Source: Mesorhizobium ventifaucium (GTDB lineage Bacteria; Pseudomonadota; Alphaproteobacteria; Rhizobiales; Rhizobiaceae). From it: a stretch of DNA of 64,000 nt. The notes below the pieces were generated by a model that ran no database searches, was not told the DNA's origin, and worked only from the letters and a program-made list of their open reading frames with translations. The translations under genes were made by a program, and so were the position numbers. Position 1 is the first letter of the stretch. Every line of letters begins with the position of its first letter. Location of the stretch: the NCBI RefSeq assembly GCF_935822925.1, contig NZ_CAKXZS010000022.1, forward strand, positions 88,301 through 152,300, read 5' to 3'. Of the stretch, positions 1 to 7,333 are shown in pieces.

Positions 1-325
1 TGACGCGATCAGGTGCTGCCGGATTGACCGGCGACGGAAAATGCGCGTTCAGCCCCATCAGCGAGAAGGCCAGTTCGTCGGTCTGCGTCTTGCCGACGAA
101 GCGCGCGCCCGAATCAAGCAGCGCCTGGACGGCCGGCGCCGTCGCCGAGGCGGGTGAGGCCTGCTGGTATTTTTGCGGATTGCCGCAGCCGGTGCGGTAG
201 CCGGCGACGTCGTAAATATCTTTGACGGCCAGCCGCAGGCCGGCAAGCGGGCCGGATTGAGCATTGGATACAGGTATACTGTCGAGGTCGAGAAAAGCGT
301 TCAGGGGGCCACGAGTGCCTGTCAT
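1..325 (-). CDS. Amidase (amidase signature family), 3' part cut by window edge
   Basis: The N-terminal 108 codons of an amidase-signature enzyme run off the left edge. The translated start reads MTGTRGPLNAFLDLDS, then a segment GLRLAVKDIYDVAGY with the catalytic lysine of the Ser-cisSer-Lys triad (the K of AVKD), then GARFVGKTQTDELAFS, all typical of GatA/AtzF-type amidases. The serines of the triad lie outside the window, so the substrate cannot be judged. I chose the ATG at 325. An in-frame ATG at 358 would add 11 residues, and neither has a clear ribosome binding site. It is transcribed away from the ornithine decarboxylase gene. Confidence 0.85.
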   Translation of the reverse strand, partial: MTGTRGPLNAFLDLDSIPVSNAQSGPLAGLRLAVKDIYDVAGYRTGCGNPQKYQQASPASATAPAVQALLDSGARFVGKTQTDELAFSLMGLNAHFPSPVNPAAPDRV

Positions 326-364
326 GCGTTCGATATCCGGATACAGTTGTTGCAACATTGTTCG

Positions 365-390
365 ACGCCAGGATTTTTACAACCTGGCGT
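365..390. promoter_or_regulatory. Inverted repeat upstream of the amidase gene
   Basis: ACGCCAGG (365-372) and CCTGGCGT (383-390) form a perfect 8-bp inverted repeat with a 10-nt AT-rich spacer, about 40 nt upstream of the amidase start and just upstream of the likely odc promoter. Its position fits an operator for the divergent pair. No regulator gene is adjacent, so the role is inferred. Confidence 0.35.
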
Positions 391-400
391 ACGATTTTTA

Positions 401-429
401 TTGATTGTGAAATCCTACGACCTTATATC
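401..429 (+). promoter_or_regulatory. Candidate promoter for the odc leader transcript
   Basis: TTGATT (401-406) and TATATC (424-429) are separated by 17 bp, which is a reasonable alphaproteobacterial sigma-70 arrangement. Transcription from here would start near 436 and give a leader of about 435 nt before the odc ATG at 871. Confidence 0.4.
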
Positions 430-435
430 GCGCTT

Positions 436-860
436 GCCCAAAGTCGCACGTGCCTGTGGGTGTCCGCCGATCCTCAAAATGGTGAGGGATATCGGTAAGG
501 TAACTGGAGCTAACCCCTCCAGTCGGTTTAGCGGCCAACCGCCAGACCGAGGACACCTTGAAGCAACGACGGTGCGGGCCTTTCTGGTGTTCTGCCGGTC
601 GTCCAAAGACCGGGGTTACTGAAGAGGCACACCTTCATTGCCGGCAGTGCGGAACGGGTTCTCCCAATCCAAGCCAAGGCAGACAAAGCGAACCGAGGCC
701 GGGCAAGGCCGAGGTTCACCGCCGCGAGACGGCGCTTCATGGTTCCGGGGTCTCCACCGGCTGGTTCCATGGATTGACGTCCCGCCTTTGTCCACCGCGT
801 GTTCGCGAGGTCGATGACCCGTGTCCCGCAGCCTTTGTGCGCGCCGAAAGGCGCTGATGG
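436..860 (+). ncRNA. Long structured leader upstream of ornithine decarboxylase (speF-type cis-regulatory RNA)
   Basis: The ~430 nt ahead of the decarboxylase contain a chain of stable hairpins: ACTGGAG/CTCCAGT (503-509/517-523), GCGG/CCGC (531-534/539-542), CCGGTC/GACCGG (595-600/608-613), a hairpin with GAACC/GGTTC ends (690-717), and GCGCC-GAAA-GGCGC (841-854) just before the ribosome binding site. Rfam describes a long 'speF' element upstream of this gene in alphaproteobacteria, and position, length and structure fit it. A TTG-started reading frame with a GAGGA site (558-857, 99 codons) runs through the leader and stops 13 nt before the odc start. It could be a regulatory uORF or chance. 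Confidence 0.6.
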
Positions 861-870
861 AGAGACCCCG

Positions 871-2004
871 ATGGCTACCCAGCGCATCCTTGACTTCCTC
901 GCCACCCGACGTCCGAACGGCCCATGCCTGGTCGTCGATCTCGATGTCGTGCGCGACAATTTCCGCGCCTTCGAGAAGGCGCTTCCCGATTCGAAAATCT
1001 ACTATGCGGTGAAAGCAAATCCGGCGCCGGAAATCCTGCGCCTCCTTGCTGCGATGGGCTCGTCCTTCGACACGGCTTCCGTTGCCGAAGTCGAGATGGC
1101 GATGGACGCCGGCGCGCCGGCGGACCGCATCTCCTTCGGCAACACGATCAAGAAGGAGCGCGACATCCAGCGCGCCTATCAGCTTGGCATCCGGCTGTTC
1201 GCGGTGGACTGCGTCGAGGAGGTCAATAAGATCGCCCGCGTTGCACCCGGCGCCCGTGTGTTCTGCCGCGTGCTGACCGACGGCGAAGGCGCCGAATGGC
1301 CGCTGTCGCGCAAGTTCGGCTGCGTGCCGGCGATGGCGGTCGACGTGCTGCGCCGTGCCAGGGCGCTCGGGCTCGACGCCTATGGCGTGTCGTTCCATGT
1401 CGGCTCGCAGCAGACCGACCTGGCCGCCTGGGACCGCGCGCTCGGCGACGCCAAGAAGGTGTTCGTCACGCTCGCCGAGGAAGGCATCGTGCTCAAGATG
1501 GTCAATATGGGCGGCGGTTTTCCGACCCGTTACCTCAAAGACGTGCCGGTGGCGCAGGCCTATGGCCAGGCGATCTTCTCGGCGCTGCGCAAGCATTTCG
1601 GCAACGCGATTCCCGAGACCATCATCGAACCGGGCCGCGGCATGGTCGGCAATGCCGGCGTCATCAAGTCGGAAGTCGTGCTGATCTCGAAGAAGGCCGA
1701 CAACGATAATGTGCGCTGGGTCTTTCTCGACATCGGCAAGTTCGGCGGTCTCGCCGAGACTATGGACGAGGCAATCCGCTACCCAATCGTGACCGCGCAT
1801 GACGGCACCGAGACCGCGCCATGCGTGCTCGCCGGCCCGACCTGCGATTCGGCAGACGTGATGTACGAGAAGACGCCATATCCGCTGCCCCTGTCGCTGA
1901 CCATCGGCGACGAGGTGCTGATCGAGGGCACTGGCGCCTACACGACGACCTACGCCTCGGTCGCCTTCAACGGCTTCGAGCCTCTCCGATCCTACGTGAT
2001 CTGA
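871..2004 (+). CDS. odc: Ornithine decarboxylase, PLP-dependent, alanine-racemase fold
   Basis: This 377-residue enzyme decarboxylates ornithine (possibly also lysine) to a diamine, the first step of polyamine synthesis, in the cytosol. The PLP lysine is K48 in YYAVKANP. GGGFPTRY and EPGRGMVGNAG form the phosphate-binding region, and C325 in GPTCDSAD is the catalytic cysteine supplied to the partner active site of the dimer. The length matches bacterial fold-III decarboxylases. The start at 871 follows GGAGAG (859-864). In-frame upstream starts lie inside the structured leader and were rejected. Regulation is probably by the leader RNA. A polyamine-type ABC importer and an acetylpolyamine amidohydrolase lie further along the window. 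Confidence 0.93.
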   Translation: MATQRILDFLATRRPNGPCLVVDLDVVRDNFRAFEKALPDSKIYYAVKANPAPEILRLLAAMGSSFDTASVAEVEMAMDAGAPADRISFGNTIKKERDIQRAYQLGIRLFAVDCVEEVNKIARVAPGARVFCRVLTDGEGAEWPLSRKFGCVPAMAVDVLRRARALGLDAYGVSFHVGSQQTDLAAWDRALGDAKKVFVTLAEEGIVLKMVNMGGGFPTRYLKDVPVAQAYGQAIFSALRKHFGNAIPETIIEPGRGMVGNAGVIKSEVVLISKKADNDNVRWVFLDIGKFGGLAETMDEAIRYPIVTAHDGTETAPCVLAGPTCDSADVMYEKTPYPLPLSLTIGDEVLIEGTGAYTTTYASVAFNGFEPLRSYVI

Positions 2005-2093
2005 CGGCTTCGGCCCTCAGATCACCCGAGGTGGGCGCCTGTCGCCCGCCCGGGCTCGCCTGTGGAACAATCCGCTCGTGAAGGATCGCGGCA

Positions 2094-2825
2094 ATGGAAA
2101 TTGTGGATTTCATTGTTGAAGGCGCTGCGGGAGTCTCCCCCCTTGAGGGGGAGATGGCCGCAAAGCGGCCAGAGGGGGTCGGCTCAGCCGTCGCGACCTC
2201 TCTTGGGCTGTGTGGGGCCGGCGCTTCACGCGCGTCGACCCCCTCTGTCGCCTTCGGCGACATCTCCCCCTCAAGGGGGGAGATTGCTGGCGCTTTCGTC
2301 ATCACCGCTGAAACCGCTGCTGACGTTTCGGCGCGCGAGGCTTTGCTCGATCGCGCCATGGGGCCGAAGCGCCGGAAGAAATCATCGGAAAAGCTGCGGC
2401 GCGGCCGCCGGCCTTCGGAAGGCCTGGCCTTTGTCGCGCGTGATGGGTCGGGCGCTGTCACTGGCACAGTGCGGCTCTGGGACGTCGTGCTGGGCGAGGG
2501 CGGTAGGTCTGCCCTTCTGCTTGGCCCGCTCGCCGTCGATCCGACAATCAAGAATGCCGGCATCGGCTCGGCGCTGATGCGCCATGCAATCGCTGAAGCC
2601 GCGCGCCTCGGCCATGTGGCGATCCTGCTGGTCGGCGATGCGCCCTATTACGAGCGCTTTGGGTTTTCGGCCGAAAAAACCGGCTCGCTCGCCATGCCAG
2701 GCCCTTATGAGCGGCACCGCCTGCTGGCGCTGGAGTTGGTGGAAGGCGTGCTCGCCGGCGCGCAGGGCACGCTGAAGGCGGCGGGGCGCAAGCTGAAGGC
2801 ACAGCGGCTGCCGCTCGCTGCCTGA
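2094..2825 (+). CDS. GNAT N-acetyltransferase with an in-frame palindromic repeat near the N-terminus
   Basis: Residues from about 64 onward form a GNAT domain of the YhbS type. AFVITAETAADVSAREALLD begins the fold, FVARDGSGAVTGTVRLW gives the central strands, VDPTIKNAGIGSALM is the acetyl-CoA loop, and YYERFGF is the usual C-terminal motif. The acceptor is unknown. Residues ~14-63 are not part of the fold: they translate a 148-bp palindromic repeat (2135-2282), with products such as SPLEGEMAAKRPEG and TPSVAFGDISPSRGEI. No ATG, GTG or TTG lies in frame between the repeat and the domain, so the gene probably starts at 2094 and translates the repeat. It converges on the SCP2 gene across a shared terminator. 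Confidence 0.8.
   Translation: MEIVDFIVEGAAGVSPLEGEMAAKRPEGVGSAVATSLGLCGAGASRASTPSVAFGDISPSRGEIAGAFVITAETAADVSAREALLDRAMGPKRRKKSSEKLRRGRRPSEGLAFVARDGSGAVTGTVRLWDVVLGEGGRSALLLGPLAVDPTIKNAGIGSALMRHAIAEAARLGHVAILLVGDAPYYERFGFSAEKTGSLAMPGPYERHRLLALELVEGVLAGAQGTLKAAGRKLKAQRLPLAA
2135..2282. repeat. Palindromic repeat element inside the GNAT coding sequence
   Basis: The left arm (2135-2181) and right arm (2236-2282) are inverted copies. Both carry CTCCCCCCTTGAGGGGGAG at the outside and a CAGAGGGGGTCG block at the inside. Between these blocks each arm has its own small hairpin (GCCGCAAAGCGGC on the left, TCGCCTTCGGCGA on the right), with sequences that differ but both pair internally. This is the architecture of mobile intergenic mosaic elements in rhizobia. 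Short matching bases (GGCGCT) flank both ends and might be a target duplication. Confidence 0.8.
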
Positions 2826-2831
2826 CGATCG

Positions 2832-2867
2832 GAAACAAGCCGCCGCCATCGGGCGGCGGCTTGTTTC
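2832..2867. terminator. Bidirectional hairpin terminator between convergent genes
   Basis: A perfect 16-bp stem (2832-2847 paired with 2852-2867) with an ATCG loop sits between the GNAT stop (2825) and the SCP2 stop (2885). The outer stem is GAAAC/GTTTC, giving T-rich 3' ends on both strands, so it can end both convergent transcripts. Confidence 0.75.
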
Positions 2868-2884
2868 ATCCCGAATTGGTTGGA

Positions 2885-3169
2885 TCAGCCGATCAACTGG
2901 CTCAGCGCCATGGCGACGCTCATGTCGCCTTCGACCTTTATCTTGCCGGACATGAACGCCATCGTCGGGTTGAGATCGCCCGATATCAGCGACTCCAGAT
3001 CGTCGAGCGAAAGCTTTATGGTGCAGTCGGCGGGCGCGTCGGTGGTCGACACGTCAGCGCCGTCGATGACGATGACACCGTCGTCACCGGTATCGAATTT
3101 CACGGAACGATCGAACCCGGCACTCGCCACGCGCGCGCTGATCTTGTCGGCAATTTCCTGAACGCCCAT
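2885..3169 (-). CDS. SCP2 sterol-binding domain protein
   Basis: A 94-residue single-domain protein, MGVQEIADKISARV through MSVAMALSQLIG. It carries the SCP2 pattern: a helix, strands SVKFDTGDDGVIVIDG, then DCTIKLSLDDLESLISGDLN and AFMSGKIKVEGD, which line the lipid-binding tunnel. Such proteins bind acyl chains or other lipids and often sit beside fatty-acid catabolism genes. The ATG at 3169 has GAGGAG upstream. A longer ORF to 3250 adds an arginine-rich non-homologous stretch and was rejected. A perfect inverted repeat lies ~105 bp upstream. Confidence 0.88.
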   Translation of the reverse strand: MGVQEIADKISARVASAGFDRSVKFDTGDDGVIVIDGADVSTTDAPADCTIKLSLDDLESLISGDLNPTMAFMSGKIKVEGDMSVAMALSQLIG

Positions 3170-3274
3170 GGCCGTTCTCCTCGTCTGGGGCACTTCGGTC
3201 TGGACACTTCGATCCGGCCGAAGTCGCCGTCTTGCGCATTTTGCGATCACGGTCGCTGGCGCATATAGCTTTGG

Positions 3275-3292
3275 GTTGACGTTTACGTCAAC
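3275..3292. promoter_or_regulatory. 18-bp operator-like inverted repeat
   Basis: GTTGACGT (3275-3282), TT, ACGTCAAC (3285-3292) is a perfect 8+2+8 palindrome in the 347-bp gap between SCP2 (minus) and the coiled-coil gene (plus). It resembles LiuR-type MerR operators (TTTACGTTTACGTAAA-like) of branched-chain and fatty-acid catabolism regulons. That likeness is from memory. The rest of the gap (3170-3516) shows no gene. Confidence 0.5.
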
Positions 3293-3516
3293 GCGATTCC
3301 CCAGCTGAGATGGATTTTATCGCCGCAGCGAAGCTGCGACGTCCGTACTGCCAGTTACACGGTTTGCATCATTCAAACAGACGAGGACAGTGGCCAAGCC
3401 TGTCCCTAGCGTGGCTCGGCTCATGCGCGACCGCGCGATCAGGGGATGGGGATGAACCCGTATCCGGGAGGCGAGGATCGCGGCCCCATGATCGCGGTAA
3501 AAGGGGATGTTCAGTC

Positions 3517-4929
3517 ATGAAAATCAAAAGTCTGATCAAGCGTGCCGAGACGGTGGACAGGGCATTCAAGCAGCTCGAAGCCGATTTGGCGGATGCCTTC
3601 GATGAGTGTCTCAACCTGGACGACGAGCAGTGGCCGAACGTCCCGGATGAGAATCTCGCGGCATGGAATGACAACTCTCAGCCTGAGGACGATGCGGACG
3701 AGATCGCATTGCGGCTGACTTCCCATACACAAACCCGCCTGGCTGCGTTAAGTGCCGTTGATGGACTCTTTGACGATGCGCGCGAGTATCTGGAGGAGAT
3801 CAACACGAAACTGTCGGAGGTCGCGACCTCGCATCATCTGACAAGCGAATTCCTGAAGCTGCTTCACGGGGACATCCTTCGCGCCAACGAATTGGAACTG
3901 GCAAATGTCAGCCTGACCACGCAGCAAAGAGTGCTGGCGGAGCAACTCCACGATGCGACCAGAAAGCAGAGCGAGCGTGAAAGCGCTGTCGCGGCCCTGC
4001 AGCAGCGCGAGACAAGCCTGGTCGAGGACAAGGAGGCCCTTCGCGGTGAGTTGGCTGCAGCAAGGCTGGAAGTCGTCGTGGCAGGCAATGCGAACGCAAA
4101 ACTCGAAGCGGAGTTCGGCGACCTCGTCAGAACGCTTTCGGCCAGAACGGCCGAGGCAAACAGATGCGCGCGCGAGAACGAGATATTGCGGGAAAAACAT
4201 GTCTGCCTGTCGATCGACTTCGATAAGGCGCTGAAACGAGAAGCCGAGTCGCGGCACAGGCTGGATGAAATCTCGACGATTCATGCCAATGACGCAGCGC
4301 GAATTTCAGAATTGCTGGCTGCGCTTGGCAAGAGCGAGAAGGAGGAACTGCGGCTGCAGAAATCGCTCGATATCGCGCAAGCGAAGCTGTCGGAAATGAC
4401 GGAAGCGGCCCGTATCGTGGAAGGTGACAGGGAGGCCGAGCGTGCACGTAGTTTCACCGAGATCGGCGGCCTGCGCTCTGAAATTTGGAACCTCCAATCG
4501 CGGTTGGAGGCTGCCTCGAACGAGAACAGTCAAGCCGCCAGCGAGATCGCCAATCTCAAGGCTCAATGGAGCGACGCTGTCGCCGAAAAGCAAATTGCGG
4601 AGGAAAGGTTGTCCGTTCTCAGAAAGGAGAACGAGAACGACAAGATGCACCTTTCGACGGTGAGCGCGAATTTTTCGCAGCTTTCGCTGCAGCAGGCATC
4701 CGAACAGATACAGCTCGATGTCCAGAGGCAGGAATGCGAGGATCTGCGAGCCGAAGTCGCGTTGCTCGATGCCCGGGTCAAGGAATTGTTGCCTTATGAG
4801 CGTCTCCACAAGGTGACAAACGCCAGACCAAATGAGAACGGCGTGGTCGAGATCACCGGTGTCGTTGCGGAGAAGGCCCGCGCCACGAGCAGGCGGCGCG
4901 TCCGTACTAGCCTGCGCGCTGCATCCTGA
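3517..4929 (+). CDS. Long coiled-coil protein, function unknown
   Basis: A 470-residue cytosolic protein with no signal peptide or membrane segment. Residues ~1-110 form an acidic head (ADLADAFDECLNLDDEQW). Residues ~110-430 are near-continuous heptad coiled coil, rich in E, K, L, A, with arrays such as LAAARLEVVVAGNANAKLEA and LAALGKSEKEELRLQKSL. A short basic tail (ARATSRRRVRTSLRAAS) could touch nucleic acid or membrane. The overall form recalls crescentin-like filament proteins of alphaproteobacteria, but I cannot assign it. The ATG at 3517 follows AAGGGG. An in-frame extension to 3310 crosses non-coding-looking sequence. It stands alone. Confidence 0.75.
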   Translation: MKIKSLIKRAETVDRAFKQLEADLADAFDECLNLDDEQWPNVPDENLAAWNDNSQPEDDADEIALRLTSHTQTRLAALSAVDGLFDDAREYLEEINTKLSEVATSHHLTSEFLKLLHGDILRANELELANVSLTTQQRVLAEQLHDATRKQSERESAVAALQQRETSLVEDKEALRGELAAARLEVVVAGNANAKLEAEFGDLVRTLSARTAEANRCARENEILREKHVCLSIDFDKALKREAESRHRLDEISTIHANDAARISELLAALGKSEKEELRLQKSLDIAQAKLSEMTEAARIVEGDREAERARSFTEIGGLRSEIWNLQSRLEAASNENSQAASEIANLKAQWSDAVAEKQIAEERLSVLRKENENDKMHLSTVSANFSQLSLQQASEQIQLDVQRQECEDLRAEVALLDARVKELLPYERLHKVTNARPNENGVVEITGVVAEKARATSRRRVRTSLRAAS

Positions 4930-4992
4930 GCGCGGATGTTTATACGCCGCAGTCTTTACGGGAACAGGCTGAAGGGCACACCCACGGCCTGA

Positions 4993-5549
4993 TCAGGCCT
5001 CGAGGAAGTCCAGGGCCTTTTCCACGAAGGCGGCGTGATACTGGAAAATGGCCGTATGCCCGCCGTCCTCGTACAGGACCAGTTCGGCATTGGGAAAGCG
5101 CCGTGCCAGGTCGACGGAATTGCTGGTGGGCACCATTCTGTCGTGATCGCCATTAACCACGAGGACCGGGTGCCGGATACGCGACAGGTCGGCAGGGCGC
5201 TCCTGGCCAAAGGCACAGATAGCCTTGAGCTGCTGTCTGAAAGCGCCGAGCGCGATGGGCTTGTCGCGGTCATTGGTCCGTTCCTTCAGGCGCTGCAGAA
5301 ACTCGCGCGCCGCCTTCTTGCCGTTGGGGGTTTGGGTGAAGAAGAGGTAGTTCTTTGGGTCCTTAATGGTCAGCGCGGCGCGGACCATGTCGAAGATGGT
5401 GACGAATGGGTAAGAAAGATTACCGGCACCCCTGACGTGGGCCCGAGCTCGCGGTAGGCGAATTTCGTACCCCCGACGTCGACCGTCTTCGTCGGCACGT
5501 CCCTGTGTTTGATGATCGCGGCAGGTCGCGACAGATGATGCACGTTCAT
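4993..5549 (-). pseudogene. Alpha/beta hydrolase with large internal deletion and frame change
   Basis: The first ~48 codons (MNVHHLSRPAAII ... GVPVIFLTH) are a normal start of an ~285-residue alpha/beta hydrolase. The downstream part, in another frame, is a normal C-terminal half (KDPKNYLFFTQTPNGKKAA ... RHPVLVVNGDHDRMVP ... DGGHTAIFQYH) with the final Asp and His. About 110 codons between them, including the oxyanion region and the GxSxG nucleophile, are missing at ~5405-5425. The ATG (5549) overlaps the stop of the upstream tetR by ATGA, so it was the second gene of that operon. It cannot make an active enzyme as read. Confidence 0.8.
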
Positions 5550-6148
5550 GATGGTTTCCCTTCTTCTGGCTTGTCGTTCTCGCGGGGCTGGAGCAGCGCC
5601 TTCGCCGCCACCGCGCCAGCCTCAAGAATGCGATCGGACAGCTCGGTTCCGTTCACCGCGCGCGAAAGCTCAAGCGTGCCGATCAGGGTTGCGAAGACGC
5701 CAAATGCGACGGCCTCGGGGTCGCGGACGTCGGGCGTCAGCTCGGCCGCCATCAGGCGTACGAGCTTGAGCAGGTGCTCGGCGTAAACCTGGCGCGTCTC
5801 GAGCGGCTCACGCGCAATTTCGGGCAACAGCGCGGCTGAAGCGCAGCCTTTGCCTGGATTGTCTCGGTGTTCCGCCGACAGATACGCATCGATGGCCATT
5901 GACGGCCCTCCGGCCGCCAATAGCTCCTGAATCTGGGTCGCCTGAGCCTCCAGGGCGGCGGCCACACTCTCACGCACAAGCGCCGCCTTGGACGGAAAAT
6001 GGGGATAGAAAGCGCCGTTGGTCAGTCCCGCCTCGCCCATGATGCCGGCGAGACCTGATGCAGCGATGCCATCGGAGCGAAACCGTTCGGTCGCCACATC
6101 CATGATCCGCTGCCGCGATGCGTCCTTCCTGCCCTTCTCGTAGCGCAT
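5546..6148 (-). CDS. TetR/AcrR family transcriptional regulator
   Basis: A 200-residue repressor. The helix-turn-helix lies at residues ~10-57 (RQRIMDVATERFRSDGIAAS, then MGEAGLTNGAFYPHFPSKAAL). The C-terminal ligand domain includes HRDNPGKGCASAALLPEIAR, typical of the subgroup that controls nearby oxidoreductases. It is transcribed divergently from the MDR oxidoreductase at 6257, and an 11-bp inverted repeat lies between them. It probably represses both directions and is relieved by a reactive small molecule. The start at 6148 follows GAAGGAGAAA. Confidence 0.92.
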   Translation of the reverse strand: MRYEKGRKDASRQRIMDVATERFRSDGIAASGLAGIMGEAGLTNGAFYPHFPSKAALVRESVAAALEAQATQIQELLAAGGPSMAIDAYLSAEHRDNPGKGCASAALLPEIAREPLETRQVYAEHLLKLVRLMAAELTPDVRDPEAVAFGVFATLIGTLELSRAVNGTELSDRILEAGAVAAKALLQPRENDKPEEGKPS

Positions 6149-6168
6149 GTCATTTCTCCTTCCATCTG

Positions 6169-6215
6169 CTATTGCATTATAATCATAATATCAGTAAATG
6201 CTCGTAATGCAATAG
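6169..6215. promoter_or_regulatory. Likely TetR operator between divergent genes
   Basis: CTATTGCATTA (6169-6179) and TAATGCAATAG (6205-6215) are perfect inverted 11-mers across a 25-bp AT-rich centre, in the 108-bp gap between tetR and the oxidoreductase. Position and symmetry fit autoregulation by the adjacent TetR protein. Confidence 0.65.
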
Positions 6216-6256
6216 GGACGCGTCACTCCGGGTCTCCTCAATTTGGGAAAGCTGCA

Positions 6257-7258
6257 ATGAAGGCCTTCATCGTCGATCGATACGCAAAGCACGCTCCCCT
6301 GCGGCTTGGAGACGTTCCGGAGCCGGAAGTCGGGGAGAAGGACGTGCTGGTGCAGATCCATGCCGCCAGTCTCAATCAGCTGGACTCCAAAATCAGGGAC
6401 GGAGAATTCAAGCTCATCCTGCCCTACCGCCTGCCCTTCGTTGCGGGCCATGACGTGGCCGGAACGGTCATTCGCGTCGGCTCGAAGGTCCGGCAGTTCA
6501 AACCGGGCGACGAGGTCTATGCGCGACCGCGCGACGGTAGGATCGGAGCTTTCGCCGAGTACATCGCCATTGATGATGCGGACGTGGCCTTGAAGCCAAA
6601 AAACCTCAGCATGGAAGAGGCTGCGTCGATTCCGCTGGTGGGTCTGACCGCCTGGCAGGCGCTGGTCGAAAGGGCGAAGCTGAAGAAAGGACAGAAGGTC
6701 TTCATTCAGGCCGGCTCCGGCGGAGTGGGAACATTCGCCATCCAATTGGCAAAGCACCTCGGCGCGACGGTCGCCACGACAACAAGCGCCTCGAACATGG
6801 ATATGGTCAGAAAGCTGGGCGCTGATGTCGTCATCGACTACAAGAAGGGCGACTCCGAGAAAGTCCTTTCGGGCTACGTCGTCGTCCTGAACAGCCAGGA
6901 TAGCAAGACGCTCGAAAAGTCGCTGCGTGTGTTGAAGCCAGGCGGCGTCGCCGTTTCGATCTCCGGTCCGCCCGATCCCGGCTTTGCCAGGGAGAAGGGT
7001 CTGAGCATGGTGCTTAGGTTAATCTTGCGCCTTTTGAGCGCCGGCGTCAGGAGGCGAGCGAAACGCGCAGATCTCCGATATTCGTTCCTGTTCATGGCGG
7101 CCAATGGGGCGCAGTTGACCAAGATCACGTCGCTCATCGAAACGGGCGTCATCCGCCCGGTCGTGGATCGCGTCTTTTCGTTTGAGCTGACCAATGAGGC
7201 CTTGGCCTACATCGAGCAGGGCCGGGCCAAGGGCAAGGTTGTCATCAAGGTGAAATAG
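6257..7258 (+). CDS. NAD(P)-dependent quinone-oxidoreductase-like MDR protein
   Basis: A 333-residue member of the zinc-free branch of the medium-chain dehydrogenase/reductase family. The N-terminal GroES-like domain contains LPYRLPFVAGHDVAGTV and KPGDEVYARP. The Rossmann domain has QAGSGGVGTFAIQLAKHLGA (the AxxGxxG nucleotide loop) and VRKLGADVVIDYKK. The structural and catalytic zinc cysteines are absent, as expected for quinone reductases. It reduces quinones or enals with NAD(P)H, and the exact substrate is unknown. It is controlled by the divergent TetR gene. Confidence 0.9.
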   Translation: MKAFIVDRYAKHAPLRLGDVPEPEVGEKDVLVQIHAASLNQLDSKIRDGEFKLILPYRLPFVAGHDVAGTVIRVGSKVRQFKPGDEVYARPRDGRIGAFAEYIAIDDADVALKPKNLSMEEAASIPLVGLTAWQALVERAKLKKGQKVFIQAGSGGVGTFAIQLAKHLGATVATTTSASNMDMVRKLGADVVIDYKKGDSEKVLSGYVVVLNSQDSKTLEKSLRVLKPGGVAVSISGPPDPGFAREKGLSMVLRLILRLLSAGVRRRAKRADLRYSFLFMAANGAQLTKITSLIETGVIRPVVDRVFSFELTNEALAYIEQGRAKGKVVIKVK

Positions 7259-7333
7259 CTCTCAATGCTTCAGGCGACCACGTCCGCCTCTTGGCACAAC
7301 TTTAGGTTGAGGAGGACTTCTGCGCGACATGCA

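Noticed and set aside
616..1800. 394-codon minus-strand ORF opposite odc
   Set aside because: It mirrors the odc coding frame with H/R/D-rich translation and no motif. odc has all catalytic residues.
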